Of a stretch of DNA of 64,000 bases, positions 52,680 through 63,900 are shown piece by piece (the first letter of the stretch is position 1; every line of letters begins with the position of its first letter). This DNA comes from Ilex aquifolium (lineage: Eukaryota > Streptophyta > Magnoliopsida > Aquifoliales > Aquifoliaceae): positions 55,132,093-55,196,092 of the forward strand of contig OX637392.1 in the NCBI GenBank assembly GCA_951799425.1, in the 5' to 3' direction. A model generated the notes under the pieces. That model did no database searches. It was not told the DNA's origin and worked only from the letters and a program-made list of their open reading frames with translations. The translations under genes and the position numbers were made by a program.

Positions 52680-53135
52680 TTGGCTCACCATTCTGCCTCC
52701 CCCTTTTTTCCCTCAGCAAATGTAGCTAGCCATTTCTCTCTCAGCAAATCTCTCTCCCTCCAAAATCCCTCTCTCTTCTCCAGATCCATCTTCTCTCTCA
52801 CCGGTCTCTCACTCTCACCTCCCCATCACTCCTCTACCTCCCTCACTATCACCTCTCCCTTCACTGTCCCTGGCCAACAACAACGCCAGCCACCACCAGA
52901 TCCAGCGACACCGCCAGCCACCACCAGATCCAGCGACACCGCCAGCCACCACCAGATCCAGCATCACCGACTACAACCACCAAAACCCAGCACCATCACC
53001 GACTGCCACCACCAACGCCCAGCTCCATCACCGACTGCCACCACCAAAGCCCATCACCGACTGCCACCATCACCGACTGCCATCACCAACTGCCATCACC
53101 GACTGCCACCATCGACTGCCATCACTGATCCCTAG
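52680..53135 (+). other. Ser/Pro/Thr/His-rich open frame with a 28-bp minisatellite
   Basis: Open for 151 codons, but the composition is simple. A 28-bp unit containing CAGCCACCACCAGATCCAGC occurs three times at 52885, 52913 and 52941, followed by irregular CACCGACTGCCAC repeats up to about 53120. It may be a captured or newly formed sequence inside the transposon. I do not regard it as a proven protein gene. Confidence 0.35.
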
Positions 53136-53753
53136 TGCCTCATCCTCTTTGAATCTCAGAGACTCTCGCCTCTCTCGCTGTCTCTCCTGTCTGATGAGAG
53201 TTTCACGAATTGAAATCATATAATTCCTTTGATTTACATTTCATTATTGAACTTGGGGCATTATGCTAAATTGGGTACTTGAAATATTGTGACTGATTAT
53301 TAAAAATATAATGCTAATTTTGTGTTGTTATCAACCTGAATTATTGTGGAATTGGGAATCTATTGATGAATTTGAGCTCAGTTCGGTAATGGCATGAAAT
53401 CGATCATCAATTCTGGATTATTGTGGAATTGGGAATCCATTGATGAATTCCTTGGTTTGTTTGTGCAGTACCCATTTGTTCTGTTGGGTTTCTGAATTGT
53501 TGGCTTATATGACATGGTTGATATATCACTCTCTCGTATATTCAGTTGGAATTTATTGGAGAATTATACTGTTCTGTCATAGATTGGTTATCATATTCAT
53601 TCAGAAATTGCCATTTAGTTTGCTGGTTTCTGGATTTCGGAATGTTGGGTTTCTTCAAATGATTAATTGATCACTCTCTTGTTTGAGGTGATTCTTGTAG
53701 ATGACGGATCTTTGGATTCATATTTAAATTTGGTTGATTGGATATTGTTATTA

Positions 53754-54050
53754 TGATGCCTGGGGTTTCTGAGCCAAAGAGATGTTTGATTATGGGTTTT
53801 ATCAGAATTTTAGTTGTTTTTCTTTTTCTGGGTTGTCCTTCGGAGGGGTTGAATTCAGATGGAATACATCTTCTGGAGATGAAGAAAAACATTCATGATC
53901 AATTCAGCTACCTGGCGAGTTGGAATTCCAGTGACCAGACACCATGTAGATGGATGGATCAATTCAGCATTCATGTATCTCACAATGGGTTCACTGGTAG
54001 TATTCCGAAGGAGATTGGCAATTGCTTGAGATTGCAAGGTCGACTATTTT
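53754..54050 (+). pseudogene. LRR receptor-like kinase fragment (N-terminus plus one LRR)
   Basis: From an ATG at 53754 the frame reads a signal peptide (IRILVVFLFLGCPSEG), the LRRNT_2 region (GIHLLEMKKNIHDQFSYLAS, WNSSDQTPCRW) and then, without the expected start of the LRR array, HVSHNGFTGSIPKEIGNC. This matches the beginning of LRR-XI-type receptor kinases of the At2g33170 kind as I recall them. The rest of the LRR array, the membrane segment and the kinase are absent; the frame ends at 54065. The jump from CRW to the LRR suggests an internal deletion or exon rearrangement. Confidence 0.7.
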
Positions 54051-54433
54051 GTGGGGGAAACGGTTAAGGGTATTGCATAATAGAAAGATATACTCCGTTG
54101 CAAAATTTTAAATTTTAAATTTGATGACGTGGCACGACACGTCATCATTATGGCGCTTACGTGTTATGCCACGTGGTATTTTTGAATTATATTATTGAAA
54201 GTTAGTTAAAATTAGTTGAAGTAGTAAGCTATTTTGCTGAGCGTGGTTGGAGTGAATTTTAAAAAGTTGCTAGGTAAAATAGTGAATTGAATATTTAAAT
54301 ATATTTTGGGTAGCTACTTTGCTGAGCATGGTTGGAGATGCTCATAGGCGTATAAAGCCACAAATAGTTTCATAAGCAACCGGCCCAAACCCAAAAAGCT
54401 CTCAACTTTCACGCTCACCGTAGACCCTCCACC

Positions 54434-55741
54434 ATGACCACCATTGCCGCCAGGTCGGTCCTCCGCTCCGCCACCTCCTCGGCCCGAACCGCTGCTGTCA
54501 GACTGACCGCCGGAGCTAAAACCAAGGCTCCATGTTCTCCTTTTCGCATCCCCACTCAGAAACCCCTCTCTACTCGCATTTTCAGGTCATACACATACAT
54601 ATGTGACTCTAATCGACTCTTTCAATCTAGAGCTAACACTATTTTAATGGTGATTGAGTAGATTTGATGGCTAATTTGCTTTCTTTTTTAATTTTTCTGT
54701 ATTTTGATTTGCAAATAGATCGCCTGTTGAGATGAGCTCGTTTTGTTTGGAATCGATGCTGCCATATCACACTGTAACTGCCTCTGCATTGCTCACTTCG
54801 ATGCTTTCTGTTGCTCCTCGAAGCCATGCTTGGACTCTTGAAGGTATATATTTTTCTGTTAATTCATAGGATTTAATGTCTTTTCTCATACCTCTGCTTA
54901 CTTTCCTTCTCTCTATTTGATGACTAGCAATACCTCCTCTCCGAATACACTCTACTATACCAAAAATAAAACATTGATTGTACAATAATTATATTTTAAA
55001 TAACAATTTATTTTTTTAACTACTCAATCTAAAATTCAAGTGAACAGATAGAAAATAAGAGACAAGTAGGGGATAGAGAAGAGAGAGGTAGGTGTGGATT
55101 AATGGAGCTGTTTAGTATTGAGGAGTGTGTTGGTTGAGTTGTTAATATTAGATAGATTGCTCCTTTCAACTCGTAAATGTGAATCATTATAGGTTCCAAT
55201 ATTGATCTTTACATAGACAAACCATATGATCTTTCTTGCATATTTTCAGCAGCTTCTGATGCACATTCTCACAAATAGATTTATTACACACTCATTCTTT
55301 CCTGTCTTGCCAATCATACATGTCTCCTCATACCGATTTGTTTACTTAGTTTAAGCATTTTTTATTTTTTATTTTGCAACAAATTATGCCTGATCCTAGC
55401 TTTTTGTCACTTTTGGGAATGAAAACTTGCACTCTTGAATAGATATTTTACATAAAGAAAACCTTATAAAATTAAAATCAAGGAGATCCCATGGTGAAAC
55501 AATCTACTTTGAGGGTTGGTACAAACTAACTCTTTCCGTTTTCACGACATGAACTTAGCCTCTCTTAGTATTCCCAGAACCTTATATGTAATATTGATTT
55601 TTAGACATCTGCAATTTGGTAAATCTAGCTTCGTGAGTCTGCCCTCTTTCCCTTTTCTGCCTACCATTTGTTCTCTCCCTCTGCCGTGCCATAAAAGAGG
55701 GCTATTGTTTTCTTCTTGTAGGGCAGGACAGGACTAGATGA
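54434..55741 (+). CDS. NFD6: NUCLEAR FUSION DEFECTIVE 6-like protein, three exons
   Basis: Exons 54434-54585, 54719-54843 and 55722-55741; introns are GT-AG and the phases (2 then 1) agree, giving about 98 residues. The Arg/Ala/Ser/Thr-rich N-terminus ([13 protein letters not shown]) is a typical organelle targeting sequence; exon 2 has [28 protein letters not shown] and SHAWTLE; the short last exon gives GQDRTR and a stop, close to the known GQDETR end. Start: CACCATGA, first ATG. NFD6 of Arabidopsis is a mitochondrial protein needed for fusion of the polar nuclei in the female gametophyte; family members are often alternatively spliced at the 3' end. The core promoter must be short, since a transposon ends at 54343. 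Confidence 0.88.
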
Positions 55742-58700
55742 AGATCATTAAACTGAGGTCAAGTTGCCTGGATATGTTTCTCTTATGAATTCCAAAAAGT
55801 TTTGGGGAGAGACTAGGTGAGTAGAAATTGAACACTTGGGCTGTGCTTTGTAACTCTATGAAGTTAGAAAAGCAGTATAATTTCGAAGTAATTTTTCTTT
55901 GATGAAGTATTTTCAGATTCTTCAAAACAATGTTTTGTTGTTCCCATCTCCCTCATGTTCCTCACATTTGTGGGAATTGATCCAGACGTGATTGTAATCC
56001 TATGGATTTCAAAGCAAAAGCTCATCTTAGTGAAAAATTAAACTCTCGGTGCTTGACAGTTAGGTCTCCCCAATGCAAACTGTAAAACTTAGATATGCAA
56101 GTTGTACCATTTACTTGATGTGTGAGGATATAAGTGATGAATAATTAAATCATCCAGATTTCTGAGGAAATTCTTCCTTAGATGTAGGGAGGGTAAAATG
56201 AAAGGACAAGAAATATCCTACTTTAATTTTAAGATCTTAAACTTGTATTGTTCTTCATGCCGCAAAAGTTCATATGTTCATCCCCTTCTATCTACTCATC
56301 TGCAGGGTACACTTTTATCTTACCTTCACCAATATTTCTAGTCATCTCTCAATCAACTGGAGACTCTGTAGTCTATAGACATGTATTGTACATGACTTGC
56401 ATTAGTTGTCTAATTTTGGAGTAGCCTTAAAATACTCTTTCTTGCATATTTATGAATCGTGCCACTAACTAGTTGTTAATGTATTAAATTATAGAGGAGC
56501 AAAACCCATTTCTGATACTGACCAAAAAAAAAAAAACCCCACATCTGATGAGAAAATATTTACTTTGTAGTCTGTAGACATGTATTGTACATGACTTGCA
56601 TTAGTTGTCTAATTTTGGAGTATCTTTAAAATACTATTTCTTGCATATTTACGAATCATGCCACATGTAGAGGAGCAATGAAAATATTTTTCACTTGTTT
56701 TATTGGCATTAAGTTTAAATTAGACATATAAGGATTATACTGATATGTTGTATTAAATCAGATTGCAACGATGATGTATGATGAACGTTGGATAGTTCGG
56801 GCGTAGTTTGCATATATGCATTCTAGGAGAATGCCTGATAAATAAAGTAATGAATGAGCTCCAGAAAAGCCAGACTGCTTTTCTCTTCCGTTGATTTTCC
56901 TTTCTTCCTATTCTCTTGCTTCTACCTTAGAAAACCCGCAGATTCCAAGATGGTTTCAGTTATACAAGTTTGATCTGCCAAACTGTGGCATTTTCCTTGT
57001 TCCTCAGCGAGCCATGGAAGATTGTAACAAGGCTGATTCCTTCATTGCATGAGCTACGCATGAATAATATAGCATTAATTTATGCCATTTTGTAGAACTA
57101 AAGGAAACCTTTTATCCCCAGACTTTCAGTTAAAAATTGGTTAATCCGGGGGAAGCAGGTCTTTGGGGAGGAGGTTGCATTTAATTAGCTTCTTATTAGG
57201 TTTGTTGGAGGATGATTACTGCACATTCACCTCAGCTGTCCCCTAAATGAAGGGATTTGTTTTTTTAGATATATTATTTTGCTTTAATGAACTGCTGTCT
57301 AGCATTGTGTTTTCAGTTTATTGATTTCAGCAATTATCTCACATATACTCTTTTGATTTGTTTAGGATTGTGATTACTGCTCATTGCCTTTCAGCTTCAA
57401 GATTTGCGATCTTACCTCCATTTTTGTCTTCTTTGAACGTTTATGTTACAAATTTCATCACACAATCAGTTAGTAACTGTGACTACGTAAAAGTATGGTC
57501 CCATTTTGTTTGAATCATATATATCTCTTAGTTGTGGCCTTTGGGTAAATTAGTTACTCGTTTTTAATATCCTGCACAAGTATGTCTTTTGTTCTTTTCT
57601 GTAGATGGATGATTGTTAGTGTGTTGAGATGCAGTGCACTTGATCGTAGTTACTTGGATGTCAATGGACATTGTATCGCTGCTACTCGAGATTTCATTCT
57701 GCTTGATTGAATGTGATATTCCAGAGGGTATTCTTTTTTTCAATCACCCAAAAGGTATCATGACATGAAAAGTATTTTCTTACCCAAAGAAAACACTCGG
57801 TACCATTAACTAGCTGCATGAATTGTTCAACACTGAGTTTTGATATTCCTATGCTCTTCAACACTAAGTCATGATTGTTACAAGAATGCCAACATCTGTA
57901 TAATCAGGCAATAACGTATGTTGGCATGGTTAGGGTAACCAAGTCACATTTAGTCAACATAAGTTTACTGGATTTGGTTGTGTTTATGATGCAAAACCCG
58001 AACCCCGTAATCTCAGACAAGTTTGCATATACCGTCCTCCTTGTAGCTGTTTTGCTTCCAATGTTGATAGAATGTCCACACGCCAGGGTTCGGAACCGGC
58101 AGAGACAGGCAGGTCTGCTTTGGAGACAGGCGGTTGAATTAGTTCCTTAAGGAGGTACAGGATATTACACACAAATCCCATAAATGTTGTACGCACGTAA
58201 CACTTAGATCTTTGTCGTCAATGTCTGTTAATATATTTGTTAATAAATTACACACAGACTCCCTGAAGTTTGTAAGCGTATAATATTTAAACCTCTCAAG
58301 TTTAAAAAGTTATACTTAGACTAAAAATATTTCAATCAAAGATAAAATATCAAATATTTTAAATTTTATAATTAAAAGTTATGTTCTATTGTATCATTTA
58401 TTGAAATAAAATTAAAAATAAAAATTCAATTATTTTTAAAAAAATTGTAATTAGTATATAATTATACTATCTATTAGAATAAAATTAAAAAATCAAACAA
58501 ATGGTCTAAGTCATTCATAATAGAACATGAATTTTATAACTAAAATTTATGTTCTATTATGTCATTTATTAAAAATAAAATTTTAATTTTTTTCTTAAAA
58601 AATCATAATAAGTATACAATTATACAATCAAGTCGCGGAAACAGTCTTTCTTCTTGCAGGGTAAAATTGTGTATATCTAACATTCTCTAAACTCTACAAT

Positions 58701-58920
58701 GACGGGAATTTTGTGCATTGGATATGTCATTTTACTTACTATCCCCAAAGTTTTCATGATTACTACCTATGGTATAAGTCTAATGTATGTCAGAGTATGG
58801 CAAAATCAACTCTTATATTAATTGCAACAATATGAATGAGAGCCATGTACTGCTTGGGTTGTGTTTTTCTTGGTATAATCTACATTTACACCAATTGGAT
58901 TTGTGTATCTTGATACAAAA
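55742..58920. other. Downstream and intergenic region of NFD6
   Basis: May include long or alternative 3' exons of NFD6, but none can be supported. The open frame at 57875-58150 matches nothing recognised. AT-rich repeats with TTATGTTCTATT words occur at 58370-58570. Confidence 0.4.
56367..56663. repeat. Direct repeat of about 98 bp, two copies
   Basis: 56367-56464 and 56565-56663 share GACATGTATTGTACATGACT and flanking sequence with roughly ten differences. The copies lie about 198 bp apart, and both are followed by GAGGAGCAA after a short gap (about 56492 and 56670), so the original duplicated unit was longer. Confidence 0.85.
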
Positions 58921-58927
58921 CTCTCCG

Positions 58928-59310
58928 ATGGCTCCACCAAAGACATCCACTTCCAAGAGGCCAAGGACCTCCCAACAAGCACCACCACCAATGCAACCAC
59001 ATGGAACACAACAGGCAGAGGAGGAGGAGGAGGAGGAGCAAGCCTTCAACATCCATCACTTCCCAGATGTGGAGAGCAGTGAAAGGTTTGATGCATTTTA
59101 TGTAAAAAAAACCACTTGCTATTGAAAAGGAAATAGACTTAGAAAAAGCTTTGTGCATTTGGGTGTGAATACTGGTGTGTATGCTAGAAAATGGGAGCCT
59201 TTTATGACGCGTTCTTGGCGTGGGGTGATGGTGTTTGTGTGGGAGTTTTATAGCAATGCAGTTGATGAGGGTGCGGGGAGTTTTATAAATTTCGGTACAA
59301 TATCGATTTT
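58928..59310 (+). pseudogene. Relic of an Athila-type extra ORF
   Basis: Starts MAPPKTSTSKRPR, matching the MAPPRASTSKRP start of the ORF at 14807, followed by a Glu-rich stretch, FDAFYVKKT, and after a frame change HLGVNTGVYARKWEPFMTRS and FYSNAVDEGAGSF, which correspond to RLGVRDI, RRWAGFMGRE and FFSNADDLGNG of the full ORF. It is truncated after about 125 codons, with no LTR or pol nearby. Confidence 0.7.
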
Positions 59311-59374
59311 GGTACTATAACAGATGCAAAAATTATGTACTTGTTTTATGGAGGGAAAAAATGGAGTTGGGTTA

Positions 59375-59760
59375 GAGCATCTCCAAGAGATTTTGTAAAG
59401 CACAAAAATAGCTAAAATTTAGCTAACCAAAGCAAAAAATCATACTTCAACAGATGTTCTTCAGATATTCTAAAATAGATTTCTGTTACAGTGATATTCT
59501 AAATATAGAGTATCACTGTAGTAACTTGTAAACATATTTTATATTATTTTCTCTCTCTTCCTCTCCTTTCTTCCATTCTCTCTCTTTCTCCCTTTCATTA
59601 TTTCCAAAAAAAAAATATAAAAAGAATGAGAAATAATATTTAAAAGGAGTAGTTAAAAATATAGAAAATATGTTGGAGTGTGTATTGAAAAAGTGAGTAG
59701 TTAAAATAGAAAAAATTACTTTTTGGGTAGCTAAAATACAATTTATTATTGGAGATGCTC
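59375..59760. mobile_element. MITE with GAGCATCTCCAA ends
   Basis: GAGCATCTCCAA at 59375 and its complement TTGGAGATGCTC ending at 59760, with further complementary AGCTAAAAT/TAGCTAAAAT words inside. 386 bp, non-coding. The termini match the first 12 bases of the Pack-type element at 52593, so both may use the same transposase. No target duplication was recognised. Confidence 0.6.
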
Positions 59761-60253
59761 TCACCATGATCTCTTTACATTTCCTTAAAATAAGGGAAAT
59801 ACTATTTGGACAAAAAATATTGACATCTTTTGTTGACTCCCATCGTCACAACTAAAGCCTCCACCTTCTCTCTCTCTCTCTCTCTGCAACTCCGGTTGTG
59901 GATCTTAGATTTTTGATGGGTTTTTTTTTGGATTGTGGCAATTTTTGAAACTTTGGTCCGACTCCGATAGGCAGAGACTAGAATAGAGAGTGAGTTTGGG
60001 AGTTTTTTTGTGTTGAGCTTGGTAAAATGGCTAAGAAATAAAAAATAAAGAATGAGTTGGAGTTGCTCTTAAACCCTTGACAAATAAATTTTTGCTTGAT
60101 AAAAGGACAAAATAATGTATGAGAGTGAAATTCTCCGATACAATATTTTTTTTTAATTTTTTATTTAATAAATTATTCAAACTATTTACATTCTTATATA
60201 CCAAAAGAGAAAATAAACAAAAATAAGCATCTCTCTCTTTTTCTCTCACTTTC

Positions 60254-60482
60254 AAGAGAATATTCAATACAAATGTGATACTATTGATGACACGATATTA
60301 CCAACTAATAATAAAATTTTAAATAGGCTAAGTGAACTCCAAGTGGATAATTATTAATTTACATGGACATATAATTATTAATTTATGTGGAATTCGTTTA
60401 CTTATTTATCTACATACTATTAATTAGTGATATTACGTAACAAATGTTGAATTGAAATTATCGGTGTAATGAATATTTTTTT
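60254..60482. mobile_element. Mutator-type MITE, copy 2
   Basis: Flanked by a perfect 9-bp duplication CTCACTTTC (60245-60253 and 60483-60491). Its ends (AATATTCAATACAAATGTGA and, complemented, AATATTCATTACACCGATA) and interior (CTAATAATAAAATTTTAAAT, ATTATTAATTTATGTGGA) match the element at 533-800. Confidence 0.8.
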
Positions 60483-60491
60483 CTCACTTTC

Positions 60492-60679
60492 TCTCTCATT
60501 AATTTCGTCTGTAGGATGATTATCGGTGGTCTGCCGGCCTATGAAACATAAACCCAAACCAACGGACAAACCAACTTTCTTATCATCTAAATACAGACCA
60601 CTACACATAAAAACCAAACAAAACTTAGAAACGTTTGATTTGTGAAGAGGAAAACAAATGACTTGAAAAATCGACATAA

Positions 60680-60713
<34 letters not shown>

Positions 60714-60966
60714 TCTCTTTATCTCTATCTCTCTATCCCTACAGTACAAACGTCGTATCTAAGTCTGAACCTTCCTCAGAGATCGACATCCAACACCAAG
60801 ACAAAGTCAAACAACTCTCGAATACCCAAAACATATTTTAAGAAAACAAAAATAAAAACTCCAATAATAGAAAATCACAAATCAAAAAAATTCTAATTTT
60901 CTTGCTTTATATCCATTCATTTTCAGCTCTCTCTCTCTCTCTCTCTCTTGCTTTTTCTGTTTCTTC
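60492..60966. promoter_or_regulatory. Upstream region and 5' UTR of the Di19 gene
   Basis: Contains a 31-base C run at 60681-60711 followed by CT repeats, and a second (CT)n tract at 60927-60949 just before the start codon. Pyrimidine-rich leaders are common in plant genes. No clear TATA box was identified. Confidence 0.5.
60681..60711. repeat. Poly-C run of 31 bases
   Basis: Uninterrupted C, followed by CTCTCTCTTT. The length should be treated with caution because homopolymers of this size are error-prone in sequencing. Confidence 0.9.
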
Positions 60967-63900
60967 ATGGATTCTGACTTTTGGACCTCTCGCCTGGCTG
61001 CCGCTAAGAGGCAATTCACGTTGAACCACCATCACCACCACCACAGCCATCACAACTCTCAACTGGGTTTGTTCTTTTTTTTTTTTTTTGCTTCTATTGC
61101 TTTTGATTGACCTTAAAAAAAAATTTGAAAGCTTTTTGTTTCATGGGTGTTTTTGTTATTTTCAGATCGGTTGAACATCGATGATTTTGAGGTTGAAGAA
61201 GAGGTCCGACCCGATTTTCCATGCCCATATTGTTACGAGGAATTTGATATTGCCTCTCTGTGCTCACATCTAGAAGATGAGCACTCTTGCGAGTCAAAAG
61301 CCACCGTGAGTTTCTCTATAGAGATCAGCAGTTTCATATAGATTTGTGGATATCTCTATTGATGTGCATATTAAATGCATCTATGTGTTTTTAGCTTATT
61401 TCTTTTGTAATTGCAATTTTGTTGTATTTTCCTTTTTGGGTTGCTTTCTGATTTGCTTTTTTTGTTGAAAATATTTGATCTTTGTTGTACTTTTGTTTAA
61501 AAGGGGCCAATAGAATCTAATTTTCTGCTAAAGATTTTATTTTTCTAATTTCAATGGTATGAAGATCGAAGTTTCAGTTTCTGTATGTCTTATGCTTCTG
61601 CGTTTGTTCTTTTGTTTTTGTTTTTGTTTTCCGTTTCTTTTTTTTTTTTTGGGTGGTTAAAGTGGTAACAGGACGACTGAGCTCGAATCTTAGTAACCCA
61701 TAGGACCAGACCATGGCGTGGGTGGCCAACCTTTGACCGGAGGTGACCATGTTTTCCATTTCTGCATAAGGGGGTGTTGGATATGATGAGAGGTGACTAT
61801 GTTGGTGTTATAGATAGGTTATCACTTGTTTGTCTGCAAACTAAGTTTGTGAATGCCACCAGGTTAAGGTATGGTTTTTTGGGGAGAAATAAGGAATCTC
61901 TCCACGGCAAAACCATATTGGACGCATTGCAGAATCTTGCCGAGGTTTACTTGTTAGTGTATATTTATTTATTTATTTATTATTGTAGTTTAAACAATGT
62001 TAGGATTGCATTATATGTTTCATTCTTGTAGCAGTAAAATGGTCTCAAATGATAGGAGTATGTTTTTAGGAGGTGAATAGGCAACATCATATTTGACTTG
62101 CTAACAAAATGGTGAATGGTGAATAAGCAACACCAGTTATATGTTCAAGCTGAGGCTGTTGATTAATTGAATACTACATCACAATATTAATAAATGGTCA
62201 AAGGAGATTTCTGAACACATATACACGCTGATGATCTTGATTCAATGGAAGCAGAAGAAATTAGGTATCATGAGATGGCAGACTTAAATGGGCATATGAT
62301 TTGTGAGCTGCTGCCTTCTGCTATAAGCTGAAGCATAGGCTTTAAGAGACGTAAAGATTAAAGTCCAAAACAGTGGATCTTGATGGAGATTATCACAAAT
62401 GTCCACTGGGAATGAGATTCATTTGAATAATTGAAGTTTGTAGACCCTTCCTTTTCCCCTCCAGATCAGATATCTTTAGGTCCAGAGTTAGATCTATTCT
62501 CTACTTCCTTGCAGTCCAGTTTAAGGCAATGTGCGATATGATACTTTTGGTAGTATGTGTTTTTAGTTGGTAGCGCCTCGTTGATTGACTTTGTATCAGC
62601 TCCTTTTGATGCTGAATATCTTAATCTAAAGATGTGGGTGCTGATCATATTTAACTCCTCTGCACAGACCCCGTGGAAAAACGAATGATTTAAGTATTGT
62701 TATAGAAGGTTTCCAACAAGATCCTAGTGGCTGCTTGTTGAGTGGAATTTATTTTTTAGTAGCTCAGTTGTCTGGCCTTCTCATCTTCTAGTTGAAATGC
62801 TGATGTGATGATAATTCTGAAAATTCATGAAGTGGTTCATCTCATGGTTAAGAGAGATTTATTTTCATTATTACAAGTGTTAAAGGGAAAGATTGATGAT
62901 TCCATTGAACTGCCAGTAACAGTCTAAGATAGGAGGTATTATAGAAAAAGTTGTTGTAAGGGTGTTAATGCAGATCTAGGAAAATATCATTACTTTGAGG
63001 GGCAATGAAGGTTTAGTGGGGAAGCACAACTGAGTAGAATATGCCTAGTTTGTTGCGCCTCCAATGACTTGGGTAATGACCTCATAGTTTAGTCACCAGC
63101 ACCTGCAGCATTGCTATGGGCTAAACTGGGTATAACCATTGTGAGCCAGGTTTGTGTTCGCTCACTTGTGATGACCATGTAACCCTTTGGCTTTTTACTT
63201 CTTAGTGACCTAGTATGGAGTTGTTTGATGAGTTTCTCTTGGTCTTCTACTCCCTCTTGGTTCTGCTTCTGTGTTTGGTTTCAACTTTCAACCTCCAACC
63301 TCTTGTTGATTAAGGGGAATTGTCAATTGACCAGTATGATTGCAGAGCTTGATCAATCTAAGCCTCTTCTATTTCCGTGCCACACAAAATGAGTGGGGTT
63401 CTGGTTTTCTGAACAGTCATGATTTGTGAAAATAATAATTAATCATTAATCCAGGAGAGAGAGTAAAGATGTCTTGACTGTTCTTGCTTAAAGATTCACT
63501 GCTAGTAGTATTTATGTAGTAATTTCTCATTACAAGAATCTCATACGAAATCTACTCTTACCTTGCAGGTTTGTCCCATTTGCTCTGTTAAAGTTGCAAG
63601 TGACATGTTAAGTCATATCACGATTCAACATGGACACCTATTCAAGATATCCTTTGAAATGGAAGAATCGTTAGTGTGTAACTTGTCCTTACAGCTTCAA
63701 CAGTATGCCTATAGGCGCACTGTTGATAATATTGCACCATTTTCAATTCCTTGGAGTTTTCTTTAACTTGTGATTACTTGCAGAGACGTCGCAGATTACG
63801 TAGAGTTGCAATTCCCAACAGTCAGGCACTTTCCCTTTTGGGCAGGGATCTTCGCGAGGCCCATCTGCAGGTGCTTCTAGGAGGTAGTGGCTACCGGTCA

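Larger units (their letters stand above)
52593..54343. mobile_element. Pack-type transposon with captured gene fragments
   Basis: Left end GAGCATCTCCAATGGGCTC continuing AGCAAATAGC; the complement of the right end reads GAGCATCTCCAACCATGCTC continuing AGCAAAGTAGC, so the inverted ends span about 30 bp. Both ends carry extra GCTCAGCAAAATAGC copies inside. Flanks are TTA on the left and ATA on the right, so the duplication and hence the superfamily are unsettled. The 1.75-kb interior holds a Pro/Thr/His-rich frame and a piece of an LRR receptor kinase gene. No transposase is present. Confidence 0.65.

Noticed and set aside
52680-53135. Pro/Thr/His-rich frame as a genuine gene
   Set aside because: Mostly built from a 28-bp minisatellite and CACCGACTGCCAC repeats inside a transposon; listed only as a low-confidence feature.
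57875-58150. 91-codon frame downstream of NFD6
   Set aside because: No recognised motif, no promoter or splice signals, and the region has ordinary intergenic composition.
63563-63766. Frame reading through the end of Di19 exon 3
   Set aside because: It reads into the AT-AC intron; the conserved protein needs splicing at 63647.
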